Source: Gemmatimonadota bacterium (GTDB lineage: Bacteria; Gemmatimonadota; Gemmatimonadetes; Longimicrobiales; Gaopeijiaceae). Taken from it: 64,000 bases of DNA. The position numbers and the translations under genes are program-made. The stretch is taken from NCBI GenBank assembly GCA_022826005.1, contig JAJDVT010000132.1, forward strand, positions 1 through 64,000, in the 5' to 3' direction. The notes under the pieces are model-generated. The model had not been told where the DNA came from. It was given only the letters and a program-made list of their open reading frames with translations, and searched no databases. Shown one piece after another: positions 47,266 to 56,481 of this stretch (the first letter of the stretch is position 1; every line of letters starts with the position of its first letter).

Positions 47266-48516
47266 TCACCCGAGGCCCAGCGTCACCACCCGGATCACCC
47301 GCACGATCGGCACATCGAACTCGCCTGTCTCGATGTAGGCCATCAGCCCGCCCGGACCGAAAGCGTCCGGGATCCTCGGGCCGTCCGCCGGCAGCGTTCC
47401 GATATACTCTCCATCGGCGGTCAGGATATCGATCGGGCCCGGCCCGTCGCCCCCCGGCCCCGTCCTTTCGACCCAGATCAGGTCCGCCGCATCCACCGCC
47501 ATGTCGGCGATCACGGGGATCACTTCGGTAAAGACCATGTCGTCGACCTGAGCCAACTGGCTGGCCTGCAACTGTTCACCGAGTCCTTCCACGACGCCGA
47601 AGCCCTCCATGCGAACCTCAGCGAGACCCTGGAGACCCTCCCTGCGCCGCTCCCGCTCGGCCGCCATGATCGCCTCGGTCACCGGTTCCGGCGCAATGGG
47701 CCGTTCGACGGCACCCGCAACACTCCCGTCCAGACCGATCAGCTTGACCCGGTACCCCATCGAGTCGACGACCGCGAGGCGCCCGTCGGAGAGCATCCCC
47801 AGGTGCAGCCCGGGTTCGAAGGCGCGCATCCGGGTCATCGTGAAGCTCATCTCCGTCTGCCCGCGTTCATTCTCGGTCGTCAGCTCTTCGTCCACCTCCG
47901 TGGGCTCCAGGTTCCAGGCCCGGTAGAGCACCTCCTTGCCCGCGTCACCGAGGGTAAAGAGTTCGATGTCACGCAGGTGCGGATCCTCTTCTTCCTCGCT
48001 CTCCTGATCCGGCCGTGCCATGAGCATGCCACCTCTGGTGACGATTCGGCCATCGGGCCGCGCCATGAGCAGGCTTCCCGGAGCCCCCGCGAACATGTCG
48101 AAGGTGATCTCTTCGAGAAACGCGCCCTGCGGGTCGTACAGCTGCCAGGTCCGCGGGAAGTCGTAGATGACGATCCTGCCGTCCCGGAGAATCTCGAATC
48201 CGAACGGGAAGCTCAGTTCACCGGGCCCCTCGCCCTCTCCGCCGATCTCGTGGAGGAAGTTCCCCTCCTGGTCCACGACCACGATCCGCATGGCCTCGGG
48301 GTCGTAGACGTGGAGGTTCCCGGACGCGTCGAAGGCGATCTTGTCGACTCTCGTGAAGTTCTCCCAATCCTCGCCGGAGTACTCGCCGACCGAATAGACG
48401 TCTTCGGTCGTGGGGGTAAGCGGGATGTCGGTGCTGCTGTCGCCGGCCGGACCATCGCCGCAGGCGAGTAGCAGGATGCAAAGCGTTGCCGGAAGCTGTG
48501 CGTTCGTTCGTCTCAT
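47266..48516 (-). CDS. 6-bladed beta-propeller lipoprotein (propeller 1)
   Basis: A 416-residue exported protein; the ATG at 48516 has AAAGGA upstream and the lipobox is LLLAC. Repeats of the type DASGNLHVYDPEAMRIVVVDQEG and the hallmark GGEGEGPGELSFPFG are present. NHL-like propellers of this type are abundant in Gemmatimonadota and Bacteroidota and of unknown role, perhaps binding or scaffold proteins on the surface. A long insertion rich in Glu (ESEEEEDPHL) is specific to this paralogue. Confidence 0.83.
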   Translation of the reverse strand: MRRTNAQLPATLCILLLACGDGPAGDSSTDIPLTPTTEDVYSVGEYSGEDWENFTRVDKIAFDASGNLHVYDPEAMRIVVVDQEGNFLHEIGGEGEGPGELSFPFGFEILRDGRIVIYDFPRTWQLYDPQGAFLEEITFDMFAGAPGSLLMARPDGRIVTRGGMLMARPDQESEEEEDPHLRDIELFTLGDAGKEVLYRAWNLEPTEVDEELTTENERGQTEMSFTMTRMRAFEPGLHLGMLSDGRLAVVDSMGYRVKLIGLDGSVAGAVERPIAPEPVTEAIMAAERERRREGLQGLAEVRMEGFGVVEGLGEQLQASQLAQVDDMVFTEVIPVIADMAVDAADLIWVERTGPGGDGPGPIDILTADGEYIGTLPADGPRIPDAFGPGGLMAYIETGEFDVPIVRVIRVVTLGLG

Positions 48517-48775
48517 CGGAGTCCTTTCCCTCCACCGGGTTCGCTTCGTGTCCCAATGCATGAGACTGTGTGCACACTTGGGACGCTTACCCTGATTACG
48601 TGTCGCAGTGCGATAACGTTCCGCGACTTTCCGAACCGTCCCCGGCACCCTACCTTGCCGCTCAAGCCGGCCCGCCGCAACAGGCCGGACAGTTCGAACC
48701 GGCCTGCCGCACGAGGGCGACCCGCCGAACCGGGACCGCCGCAGCGGGCCGCACCGCTACAAGACGGAGGCACCG

Positions 48776-50797
48776 ATGGCCCGACCACGCGCGACTCTCG
48801 CCCTTCTCCTGCCCCTGCTGCTCCTCCCTGCGGCCCTCGCCGCCCAGGACGAGCCCGACGGCACCCTCAAGCTGGCCACCTACCTGGACTGGGAATCGGT
48901 GTCGAACCCGCAGATCTCCCCGGACGGCAGCGAGATCATCTTCACGAAGGGCTGGGTGGACAAGATCAACGACCGCCGCAGTTCGTCGATCTACATCATG
49001 AACGCGGACGGCAGCCGCATGCGGGTGCTCGTGGAGGACGGGTCGTCGCCGAAGTGGTCGCCGAGCGGGGACCGGATTCTCTACACGGCGGGCACCGAGT
49101 CCGAGGGCACGGAGATCTTCGTGCGCTGGATGGACGACGAGGGCGCGGCCAGCCAGATCACCCACCTGGAGAACAGCCCCGGCAACGTCGAGTGGTCGCC
49201 CGACGGCACGCAGGTTGCGTTCACCATGTCGGTCGACTCCGACAACCCGTGGCCGATCAGCCTGCCGGGGCGGCCGGACGGGGCGAATTGGACGGAGGGG
49301 CCGAAGGTGGTGGACCGGCTGGTCTACCGGCGGGATCGCCGCGGCTACATCGACGGCGGCTACACCCACCTCTTCGTGGTGCCGGCCGATGGAGGCACCG
49401 CGCGCCAGCTCACCGACGGCGACTGGAATCACAACGGCGTTGCCTGGACTCCGGACGGCGCCGAAATCCTCTTCACGTCGCTGCGCGTCGAGGACGCCGA
49501 GCACGAGTGGCGCCAGTCGGACATCTACTCGGTCGAAGTCGCCAGCGGCGCGATCACCCGGCTGACCGACCGCTCCGGCCCCGACGGCTCTCCGCTCCCG
49601 TCCCCGGACGGCCGGCTGATCGCCTTCACCGGCAACGACCTCACCACCGACACCTACATCACGCCCAGGCTCTACGTGATGCACCGGGACGGCTCGAACG
49701 TGCGCATGATCAGCGACGGCTTCGACCGCCGGGGCTCCGGGATGATCTGGGCCGAGGACGGCAGCGGCTTCTACATGACGGTTCGCAGCGAAGGGACCAG
49801 CAACCTGTACTTCGCGTCGGTGGGCGGGGGTGTGCGGCCGGTCACCGAGGGCAACCACATGCTGAGCGTCTCGACCATCGGGTCGGGCATGGCCGTGGGA
49901 ACGCGGACCGACTACCACCGCCCCGGCGACCTCATCGCCTTCCGGCTGAGCGACCCCGGGCGCATCACCCAGCTCACCGAGGTGAATGCCGACGTGCTGC
50001 ACGGCGTCGCGCTCGGCGAGGTCGAGGAGGTCTGGTACAAGTCGGTCGAGGACTACGACATCCAGGGGTGGATCATCAAGCCCCCCGGCTTCGATCCGTC
50101 GCAGAAGTACCCCCTGATCCTGGCGATCCACGGCGGACCGCACGGCATGTACAACGTCGGCTTCAACTTCGCGTGGCAGAACCACGCCGCGAACGGCTAC
50201 GTCGTGCTGTACACCAACCCGCGCGGGTCATCCGGTTATGGAAGCGCCTTCGGCAACGCGATCAAGAACGCCTACCCGGGGAAGGACTTCGACGACCTCA
50301 TGGCCGGCGTCGACCTGGTGATCGAGCGCGGCTACATCGACGACCGGAACATGTTCGTGTACGGATGCTCCGGGGGCGGCGTGCTGACCTCGTGGGTGGT
50401 GGGACACACGGACCGGTTCGCGGCTGCGTCGGCCAACTGCCCGGTGACGAACTGGCTCTCCTTCGTGGGCACGACCGACGGCGCCAGCTGGTACCGCAAC
50501 TTCGAGCACTTCCCCTGGGACGACCCCTCGGAGCACCTGCGCCGCTCCCCCCTCATGTACGTCGGCAACGTCACCACCCCGACCATGCTGATGACCGGCG
50601 AAGGCGACCTGCGCACCCCGATGCCGCAGACCGAGGAGTACTACCAGGCGCTGCGCGTGCTGAAGGTTCCAACCGCGATGATCCGCTTCAAGAACGAGTG
50701 GCACGGCACGAGTTCGACGCCGTCGAACTTCCTGCGGACGCAGATCTACCTGCGCGAGTGGTTCGACAAGCATCGGAGGGGCGGGCCGGTCACGTAG
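48776..50797 (+). CDS. S9-family (prolyl oligopeptidase-type) exported serine peptidase
   Basis: A 673-residue secreted peptidase with GGAGG before the ATG and a signal peptide ending ALAAQ. The N-terminal part is a TolB-like propeller (NPQISPDGSEIIFTKG, SPKWSPSGDRILYT). The C-terminal alpha/beta-hydrolase has the Ser in FVYGCSGGGVLTSW, the Asp in MTGEGDLRTPMPQTEEYY and the His in FKNEWHGTSS. The elbow reads GCSGGG rather than the more common GGSYGG. Likely role: breakdown of oligopeptides in the periplasm or outside the cell. Confidence 0.93.
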   Translation: MARPRATLALLLPLLLLPAALAAQDEPDGTLKLATYLDWESVSNPQISPDGSEIIFTKGWVDKINDRRSSSIYIMNADGSRMRVLVEDGSSPKWSPSGDRILYTAGTESEGTEIFVRWMDDEGAASQITHLENSPGNVEWSPDGTQVAFTMSVDSDNPWPISLPGRPDGANWTEGPKVVDRLVYRRDRRGYIDGGYTHLFVVPADGGTARQLTDGDWNHNGVAWTPDGAEILFTSLRVEDAEHEWRQSDIYSVEVASGAITRLTDRSGPDGSPLPSPDGRLIAFTGNDLTTDTYITPRLYVMHRDGSNVRMISDGFDRRGSGMIWAEDGSGFYMTVRSEGTSNLYFASVGGGVRPVTEGNHMLSVSTIGSGMAVGTRTDYHRPGDLIAFRLSDPGRITQLTEVNADVLHGVALGEVEEVWYKSVEDYDIQGWIIKPPGFDPSQKYPLILAIHGGPHGMYNVGFNFAWQNHAANGYVVLYTNPRGSSGYGSAFGNAIKNAYPGKDFDDLMAGVDLVIERGYIDDRNMFVYGCSGGGVLTSWVVGHTDRFAAASANCPVTNWLSFVGTTDGASWYRNFEHFPWDDPSEHLRRSPLMYVGNVTTPTMLMTGEGDLRTPMPQTEEYYQALRVLKVPTAMIRFKNEWHGTSSTPSNFLRTQIYLREWFDKHRRGGPVT

Positions 50798-50815
50798 CGG
50801 GGGCCTGAACGACGG

Positions 50816-51487
50816 TCAGCCGCCCGGCGCTTGCCGCGGCCGCTGTTCGCTGGGCAGCGTGCGGCCGATCCGCCAGATGTCCGAGATGGCGGCCATGACC
50901 TCTCGGCCGATCAGGTCCATCCTGCGGACCAGTTCGATGCGCCCAAGCGCCTGCCGGTACTTCCGGTCGGGAAGCAGTTCCGTGAAGAGGCCGCAGGCGT
51001 CGGCCAGACAGATGATCACGACATCACGGGGGGCGGGGACCACCTCTTCGAAGAGGACCTCCAGGATGCGCAGCTTCACCTCGACCTCGGCCGTGCCGTC
51101 CACCACCGGGTAGCGTCGCGCCCTCAACACCCACAGGAACCGGTCCTCGCGGCGCTCCAGGATTCCGCGCGCGATCAGCCGCTCAATGGCAGCTGCCCGC
51201 GTCTCGTACGCGCGTTCGGCGGCCCGTTCCACCCAATAGCGTGCGTCGCGCGTCTCCCGCGCGTTGGCAATGTCGGCCAGCACGGGGTCGAGGATGTCGT
51301 CCCCGAGCGGCGTCGCGTCCACCAGGACCAGCGTTTCCAGATCGGTGTCTATCCGGTCCTCCATCGCGAGATCCATCAGCACCCCGCCGGCGAGCGCGTA
51401 GCGCAGCGACAGGTCGGGCACACTCAGGAACTTCTCTCCCTCGTTTTCGAGGAGCAGAAGCATGGTCTCTTCGGCGAATCTCAGCAT
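50816..51487 (-). CDS. GPP34/GOLPH3-like protein
   Basis: A 223-residue helical protein. The N-terminus (MLRFAEETMLLLLENEGEKF) and LRYALAGGVLMDLAMEDRID match the GPP34 pattern, as do ERLIARGILERREDRFLWVL and the late VVIICLADACGLFTEL. The eukaryotic relatives bind phosphatidylinositol 4-phosphate and retain Golgi glycosyltransferases. The role in bacteria is not established. A GTG at 51496 is an alternative start. It stands alone between a peptidase and propeller genes. Confidence 0.82.
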   Translation of the reverse strand: MLRFAEETMLLLLENEGEKFLSVPDLSLRYALAGGVLMDLAMEDRIDTDLETLVLVDATPLGDDILDPVLADIANARETRDARYWVERAAERAYETRAAAIERLIARGILERREDRFLWVLRARRYPVVDGTAEVEVKLRILEVLFEEVVPAPRDVVIICLADACGLFTELLPDRKYRQALGRIELVRRMDLIGREVMAAISDIWRIGRTLPSEQRPRQAPGG

Positions 51488-51701
51488 GGCGGGCACTCTC
51501 GGGGTCGAAAGGGTTCTGGCGGGAAGTGGACCCTATGCGAGCGGCCGGATGGCCGCAAGATCGGGCGCCCCTGGAGGGACTCGGCGGCAGGTTCGGGCGC
51601 CCCCTGGCCTTGACAACCATTCCGGTCGGCGGGGACGTCGAAGATGTCAAGTCAGGGCGCCGCACGTCCCAGGGGCGTAATCGCAAGATAGGGGTCATTC
51701 C

Positions 51702-52955
51702 ATGGACCGTCCCGGCATCGGGCCATTCGCCTGCGTGACCATTGCGCTGGCGGCAATCCATGCGGCATCGGTCTCACCGCTGTCGGCGCAGGCCGATTCC
51801 GCGGGGATCCCGATCATCACGGCGCGGGCCCCACTCTGGGGGCCCGGCGAAGGCTGGACGATCAGCGACGAGCCTCTGGTCGAGATCGGTGCCGAAACCG
51901 GGCCACCCGAAAACCTGCTGGCCGGAGTGGTGGGGGTCGTTCGTCTGAGCAGCGGCGACATCGTCATCGCGGAATCGACCACCGGCGAGTTGCGCCGCTA
52001 CGACCGGTCGGGAGCCCTGGTATGGCGTGCGGGAGGACAGGGGCAGGGTCCCGGCGAGCACAAGTACCTCGGGTTCCTCCGCTCGCTCCCCGGTGATTCG
52101 CTGGTCACCGCCGACTCCGACCGGCTCAGGCTGAATGTGTTCGGCCCGGACGGAAAGGTGGTACGCACGATACGCCTGGAGATGCCGGAGCCCGGTCTGG
52201 TTCCCCGGGGTTTCGCAGGCGTCTCCGAACGGGATCTGGTCATGACCTTCGAAGACCGTCGCGAAGAGCCGTCGAGACAGGGGGTGGGGAGATGGCCGGG
52301 ACTACGGATCGCGATGCTCTCCCTGGATGACGGGAGGATGCGGACCTGGATCGACGTGCCGGGCTCCGAGTCGTCCATTGTACGGCGGGGCGGGCTGGCC
52401 CGGAACGCCACCTACGTGTTCGGCAAGGGGCCAGAATACGCAGTCTCGGACGGTCGTCTGGCGCTCGTCGACACCGAGGAGTTCTCGGTGCGTCTCATGG
52501 ACCTCGACCGTGGGTCCATCCAATGGATACTCAGGCGGGACGAACCGGCCGGCCAGGTCACGAGCGACCATGTGGATGCGTGGGTCGAGTGGGCCATCTC
52601 CGTGACCCGCCACCCGGAGGGAACCGCTGCAATCGTACGTTCCGCGCGGGAAACGCCCATGGCCTCAACCCTCCCCGTGCTGGAGTCGCTGTACCTGGAC
52701 GCTGTCGGGAACCTCTGGGTGGAGCCGTACTCGGTGTTCGGTACCGAAATGCCGCCGTTCCAGGTGTACGCTCGGGACGGCTCCTGGCTGGGGAGCGTCG
52801 CCGTCCCGCCCGGGCTCGGGACCGAGAGGCGGCTCCGCTTCGGTTTCGGGCGGACGTTCGAGATCGGGGACGACTACATCCTCGGCGTCTGGCACGACGA
52901 ACTGGGCGTCGAACATGTGCGGTTGTACGGATTGGAAAAGGCCGGTGGGCCGTGA
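51702..52955 (+). CDS. 6-bladed beta-propeller exported protein (propeller 2)
   Basis: A 417-residue protein with a signal peptide (cleavage near PLSAQ) and AGGGG eight bases before the ATG. Propeller features are VVRLSSGDIVIAESTTGELRR, GGQGQGPGEHKYLG and the C-terminal IGDDYILGVWHDELGVEHVRLYGL. The C-terminal block DELGVE-VRLY is shared with the other paralogues in this array. Function is unknown. It is convergent with propeller 3, with only 12 bases between stops. Confidence 0.83.
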   Translation: MDRPGIGPFACVTIALAAIHAASVSPLSAQADSAGIPIITARAPLWGPGEGWTISDEPLVEIGAETGPPENLLAGVVGVVRLSSGDIVIAESTTGELRRYDRSGALVWRAGGQGQGPGEHKYLGFLRSLPGDSLVTADSDRLRLNVFGPDGKVVRTIRLEMPEPGLVPRGFAGVSERDLVMTFEDRREEPSRQGVGRWPGLRIAMLSLDDGRMRTWIDVPGSESSIVRRGGLARNATYVFGKGPEYAVSDGRLALVDTEEFSVRLMDLDRGSIQWILRRDEPAGQVTSDHVDAWVEWAISVTRHPEGTAAIVRSARETPMASTLPVLESLYLDAVGNLWVEPYSVFGTEMPPFQVYARDGSWLGSVAVPPGLGTERRLRFGFGRTFEIGDDYILGVWHDELGVEHVRLYGLEKAGGP

Positions 52956-52967
52956 GTGGCCCTGTTC

Positions 52968-54200
52968 CTACCCACCCCCCCGATCCAGCCGCCACAACTG
53001 CACGTACTCCACGTCGAGCTCGTCCCGCTTCCAGGTCAGAATGTAGTCCTCGCCGATCTCCACGATCTGAAGCACATCGGGCGTCTCGACAAACCCCAAC
53101 GCCTGCCCTTCGGAATCGAAGACTGTCCAGACCGAGCCTGGCCGCTCTTCCCCCGGGAGTTCGTATTCCTCGACCCACAGGTGATCCACCGCATCGGTGA
53201 TGATGGAATTGAACGCCGGAAAGTGCTCGGCGACCGGCATGGACTCGTACACGCGCCGCGATCGTCGGAGACTCTGTCTTTCCGCGGCGGACATGCCGGG
53301 TGACGGCTGACGCACGTTCTCGTCGATGTATGCCGTCACGTTGGCGGGCGTTGGCGTGCGGGGAACATGGGCGCGCCTGACCAGTCGTTCCAGTGAGCCG
53401 TCCGGCCGAAAAGCCTTCAGCTCGTACCGGTCGGTCGAGCCGATTACGATCCGGTCGCCCCAGGCCGCATGGACCGGCCTGCGCCCGAAGATCGTCCGGC
53501 CCGAACTTGCCCGCCCGTCCACGACGACGCGGTGCACCTCCATGTTGGCGTGCGTACCGAAGTGGGCGGTGGTCCTGCCCTCCCCGTCCCTCAATTCCGC
53601 AACAAGGGTGTCCGCGTTCGGTAACGCCAGAACCGCGAGCACGGAACCGTTCCCGGTGACCGACTGCGGACTGAAGAAGGGCCACAGGGGATCTCCATCG
53701 CGTTCCATGTTGAAGGTGCGCCCGAAACTTCCGTCCGGGGCGAAGACGGAGATGCCCTGCCGGGGTGCGGTCCACGCGACGATCGAGTCGCCGGGCCATC
53801 GCTCCACCTGCCAGAGTTCGGTGAACTCGCCGGGTCCCTCGCCCGCACCTCCCCAGGTCGCGATGTAGGTCCCGCGGGCGTCGAACACCCTCAGCTCCTG
53901 CGTGCTGGTATTCGTCACCACGATTCGGCCGTCGCTCAGTCTTGTGGCATCCCAGGCAACATGAAGCAGGTAGGGTTCCTCGCCGTCCACTTCACCGATC
54001 GACACCGCCGGCTCCGATCCGATCCGCCACCCGAGCCGTGACCCCTCCGGCGGGCTCGCATTCTCGACGATGAAAATGCCGGCGCTGTCCTCCACCTGGA
54101 CTTGCGGTGCGGGCGGAACGCCCGTCAGGGCTACGCAGCGGATGGGCGTGAGCAACAGCGCGATCAGGACGATGGACGGGAGGATTGCGGGTGTCTTCAT
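52968..54200 (-). CDS. 6-bladed beta-propeller exported protein (propeller 3)
   Basis: A 410-residue protein; the ATG at 54200 follows GGAGAC. The signal sequence is hydrophobic (IVLIALLLTPIRC). Hallmarks are VEDSAGIFIVEN at the start of the mature part, GGAGEGPGEFTELWQVERWPGD and the C-terminal EIGEDYILTWKRDELDVEYVQLW. The degraded copy at 54440-55045 is a close paralogue of this gene. Confidence 0.83.
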   Translation of the reverse strand: MKTPAILPSIVLIALLLTPIRCVALTGVPPAPQVQVEDSAGIFIVENASPPEGSRLGWRIGSEPAVSIGEVDGEEPYLLHVAWDATRLSDGRIVVTNTSTQELRVFDARGTYIATWGGAGEGPGEFTELWQVERWPGDSIVAWTAPRQGISVFAPDGSFGRTFNMERDGDPLWPFFSPQSVTGNGSVLAVLALPNADTLVAELRDGEGRTTAHFGTHANMEVHRVVVDGRASSGRTIFGRRPVHAAWGDRIVIGSTDRYELKAFRPDGSLERLVRRAHVPRTPTPANVTAYIDENVRQPSPGMSAAERQSLRRSRRVYESMPVAEHFPAFNSIITDAVDHLWVEEYELPGEERPGSVWTVFDSEGQALGFVETPDVLQIVEIGEDYILTWKRDELDVEYVQLWRLDRGGG

Positions 54201-54359
54201 CAAGCCGTCTCCGTGGAAGGGTGGTACGGCCTCACCATTGCCGCTGCAGCCAACTGCCGTCTGTGACACTCCCTCAGGCGGATTGGTTGCACTCCCCACC
54301 TGTTTGTGCCTGTCGAGTTACCGTGGCGTCTCTGCAAGCCCTCCCGCGCGGACTCGACG

Positions 54360-54435
54360 TCCCACCGGCCTACCGACCGATCCACGCCCTCCAGGCGTCG
54401 ACATCCGTGCCGAAATCCTCGCCGCTGATGGCCTT
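54360..54435 (-). pseudogene. 3' tail remnant, possibly of a HEAT-like repeat protein
   Basis: Read on the minus strand and ending in TAG, this patch gives LNFLKAISGEDFGTDVDAWRAWIGR. Such 'GxDFGxDxxAWRxW' tails occur at the end of some HEAT-repeat-type proteins. No start or upstream body is present; it abuts the truncated propeller remnant. The identification is tentative. Confidence 0.3.
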
Positions 54436-54439
54436 CAGG

Positions 54440-55045
54440 AAGTTCAGAGCGGGGATCCACGTCGAGTTCGTCCCGGAACCACGTCAGGATGTAGTCCTCG
54501 CCGACCTCAAGGACCAGCGGCGCCTCAGGTGTCTCGACGAACCCGAGCACATGCCCCTCCGGACCAAAGACCGTCCAGAGCGAGCCCGGTCGCTCTTCCC
54601 CGGGGAACTCGTACTCCTCAACCCACAGGTGAGAACCGAACCGTCCCTGGTGACCGAGCGCGGCTCGAAGTAGATCCACAGCGGACCGCCGTAGCTCTCC
54701 ATGTTGAAGGTGCGCCCGTAGCTCCCGTCCGAGGCGAAAACGGAGATGCCGAGACGCCGCGCGGTCCAGGCGGCGATCGAGTCGCCAGGCCATCGCTCCA
54801 CACTCCATAGTTCGGTGAACTCACCAGGTCCTTCGCCCTCTCCCCCCCCAGGTCTCGAGGCAGGTCCCGCGGGCGTCGAATACCCTCAACTCCTGCGTGC
54901 CCCGATTGGCCACCACGATCCGCCCGTCGTTCAGCCGCGTGGCATCCCTGGCCAGGTAGAGCAGGTAGGGGTCCTCGCCGTCAACCTCGCCGATCGAGAG
55001 CGTCGGCTCCGGCCCGATCCGCCAGTCGGTAAAGGGGCCGGGCCA
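54440..55045 (-). pseudogene. Degraded 6-bladed beta-propeller gene
   Basis: Paralogue of propeller 3 that has lost both ends and part of its middle. The first segment (WRIGPEPTLSIGEVDGEDPY to VFDARGTCLETWGG) breaks at an 8-C homopolymer (54842-54849). Reading resumes in another frame (GEGPGEFTELW, then GISVFASDGSYGRTFNME). An internal deletion of about 130 codons joins this to HLWVEEYEFPGEERPGSLWT and GEDYILTWFRDELDVD, after which homology stops. The upstream end is fused to the 3' end of propeller 4. Confidence 0.8.
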
Positions 55046-56154
55046 CCGGGTGTCGCGGGTGACGCCAGATACTGGATCGGATAATCGAGCCCCGTCGCCT
55101 TGTCTCGGCCGGTCCCGAGAAGATGCATGCGGCCCCCTCCCTCCCTCCAGGCCTCCGCTGGCCGGAAGTAGAACGAAAGCGTCTGCCGGTGCAGAACACT
55201 CCCTTGATCACTCAGGAACACGAACTCCGTATAGAAATCCTCGGCCTCCGGGAGTCCACCCTTCACGGTTTCGGGCAGTCGCCCAACCGCCGCCAGGAAG
55301 CAGCCGTCCGGAAGCCGCGTGAAAGAGGACAGGCTTGGATGGCGCCATTCGAACTTCCACCCACCGCCCTCCAGCGGCGTAGCAACCTCACGAACGTAGT
55401 CGCGGAGGATATCGGTGTGTGTAACCGTCACGGTGACTTCCGAATCCTCGAAGAGCAGGAATGCGAAGGGTACCGGGCGGGCGTAGGCAAGCCGTCCGGC
55501 ACCGGTTTCGGCGATGTACCCGTTGTTGTAGCGCGCTCGAAGTATGGGTTCCTCAAGATCCATCCGCACCTGTCCCATCCCTCCAAGGTATTCGCCATCC
55601 GGGCTGTACATGTGCACGGCGTGATCCGAGGACGAAACAGCCCCGGCTACCACGAGATCGCCGTTCTCGAGAATGCGGAAATCCCGCGCCTGAGAAGGAA
55701 ACGGTTGCAATCGAACGATACGCTGGAAGCTGCCGGTCGTGTCGAAAAAGCTGATGCCCGCAAGTCGATCGAAGACAGCGAAGCCTTGCTCGGTCGCCCG
55801 CACGATCGTAGGTGACCGGAACTCGCCGGGTCCCTCACCCGATCTGCCGATCCGCCGGATGAAATCTCCGTCAGGACTCAGATGCAGCACCGAACGGCCC
55901 CGCAGATCCACCACATACATTCCCGACTCCGGGTGCCGGGTAATCGACGACAATAACCCGATCAGACGATCATGGGGGCTGGTTTCGGGCGGCGCGTACC
56001 GCCACTCCTCGGTCAGCGCAAGTCCGCCCGCGAACTCGCATACCTCCGAGGCTTGGTTGAACGTCCCGTTCGAGATCATCGGGAACGCGAAAACCACGGC
56101 GACGAGCGGCGCGGCTGCAGCCGCAGGAAGGCGGCATCGACCCACAGTTACCAT
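54931..56154 (-). CDS. 6-bladed beta-propeller exported protein (propeller 4), 3' end disrupted
   Basis: A predicted 407-residue protein starting at about 56154, with a hydrophobic signal (AAAAAPLVAVVFAFPMI). Propeller features are MYVVDLRGRSVLHLSPDGDF, GRSGEGPGEFRSPTIV and HMYSPDGEYLGGMG. Homology-like sequence ends near DYPIQYL (about 55070). The remaining ~45 codons read out of frame through the neighbouring degraded propeller, so the native stop seems to have been removed by a deletion that joined the two genes. It may still make most of a propeller. Confidence 0.68.
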   Translation of the reverse strand: MVTVGRCRLPAAAAAPLVAVVFAFPMISNGTFNQASEVCEFAGGLALTEEWRYAPPETSPHDRLIGLLSSITRHPESGMYVVDLRGRSVLHLSPDGDFIRRIGRSGEGPGEFRSPTIVRATEQGFAVFDRLAGISFFDTTGSFQRIVRLQPFPSQARDFRILENGDLVVAGAVSSSDHAVHMYSPDGEYLGGMGQVRMDLEEPILRARYNNGYIAETGAGRLAYARPVPFAFLLFEDSEVTVTVTHTDILRDYVREVATPLEGGGWKFEWRHPSLSSFTRLPDGCFLAAVGRLPETVKGGLPEAEDFYTEFVFLSDQGSVLHRQTLSFYFRPAEAWREGGGRMHLLGTGRDKATGLDYPIQYLASPATPGGPAPLPTGGSGRSRRSRSARLTARTPTCSTWPGMPRG

Positions 56155-56481
56155 TCCGGACGCCAGACATCCAGGATCAACACACCCAGCGCGTTCACTC
56201 GCTGCGAAACGATCAGGCCGTCGTTCGTGAACCCGTGTCCACTCCGAGATAGTGGATGGGGGGGTTCCCCGGCGGGATCGTTCACCACGCCTTCGACCTC
56301 CCGGTCGGGGAACCAGACAGGCGGCTGATGGCCTGTCCTGCGAGGGGGGTGGCCGATAGGGCGCCCACGGCTGTGACGAGGATAGTGGTTGCGACAATGG
56401 TCGCGAGGTTCAAGGCAGGGAAGCACCGGGCCCCGTCCGGCCAGGGTCCGACGGCTGTCGAAGAACGGAGACCGGCGCCAG
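56155..56481. other. 327-base gap with a possible propeller remnant
   Basis: On the minus strand a signal-peptide-like stretch (LATIVATTILVTAVGALSAT, then PLAGQ) from a TTG at 56413 is followed, after a stop and frame change, by GHGFTNDGLIVSQRVNALGV and LILDVWRPEW. This looks like the two ends of an exported gene with its middle deleted. No ribosome site is present. It also contains the start region of propeller 4. Confidence 0.4.
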
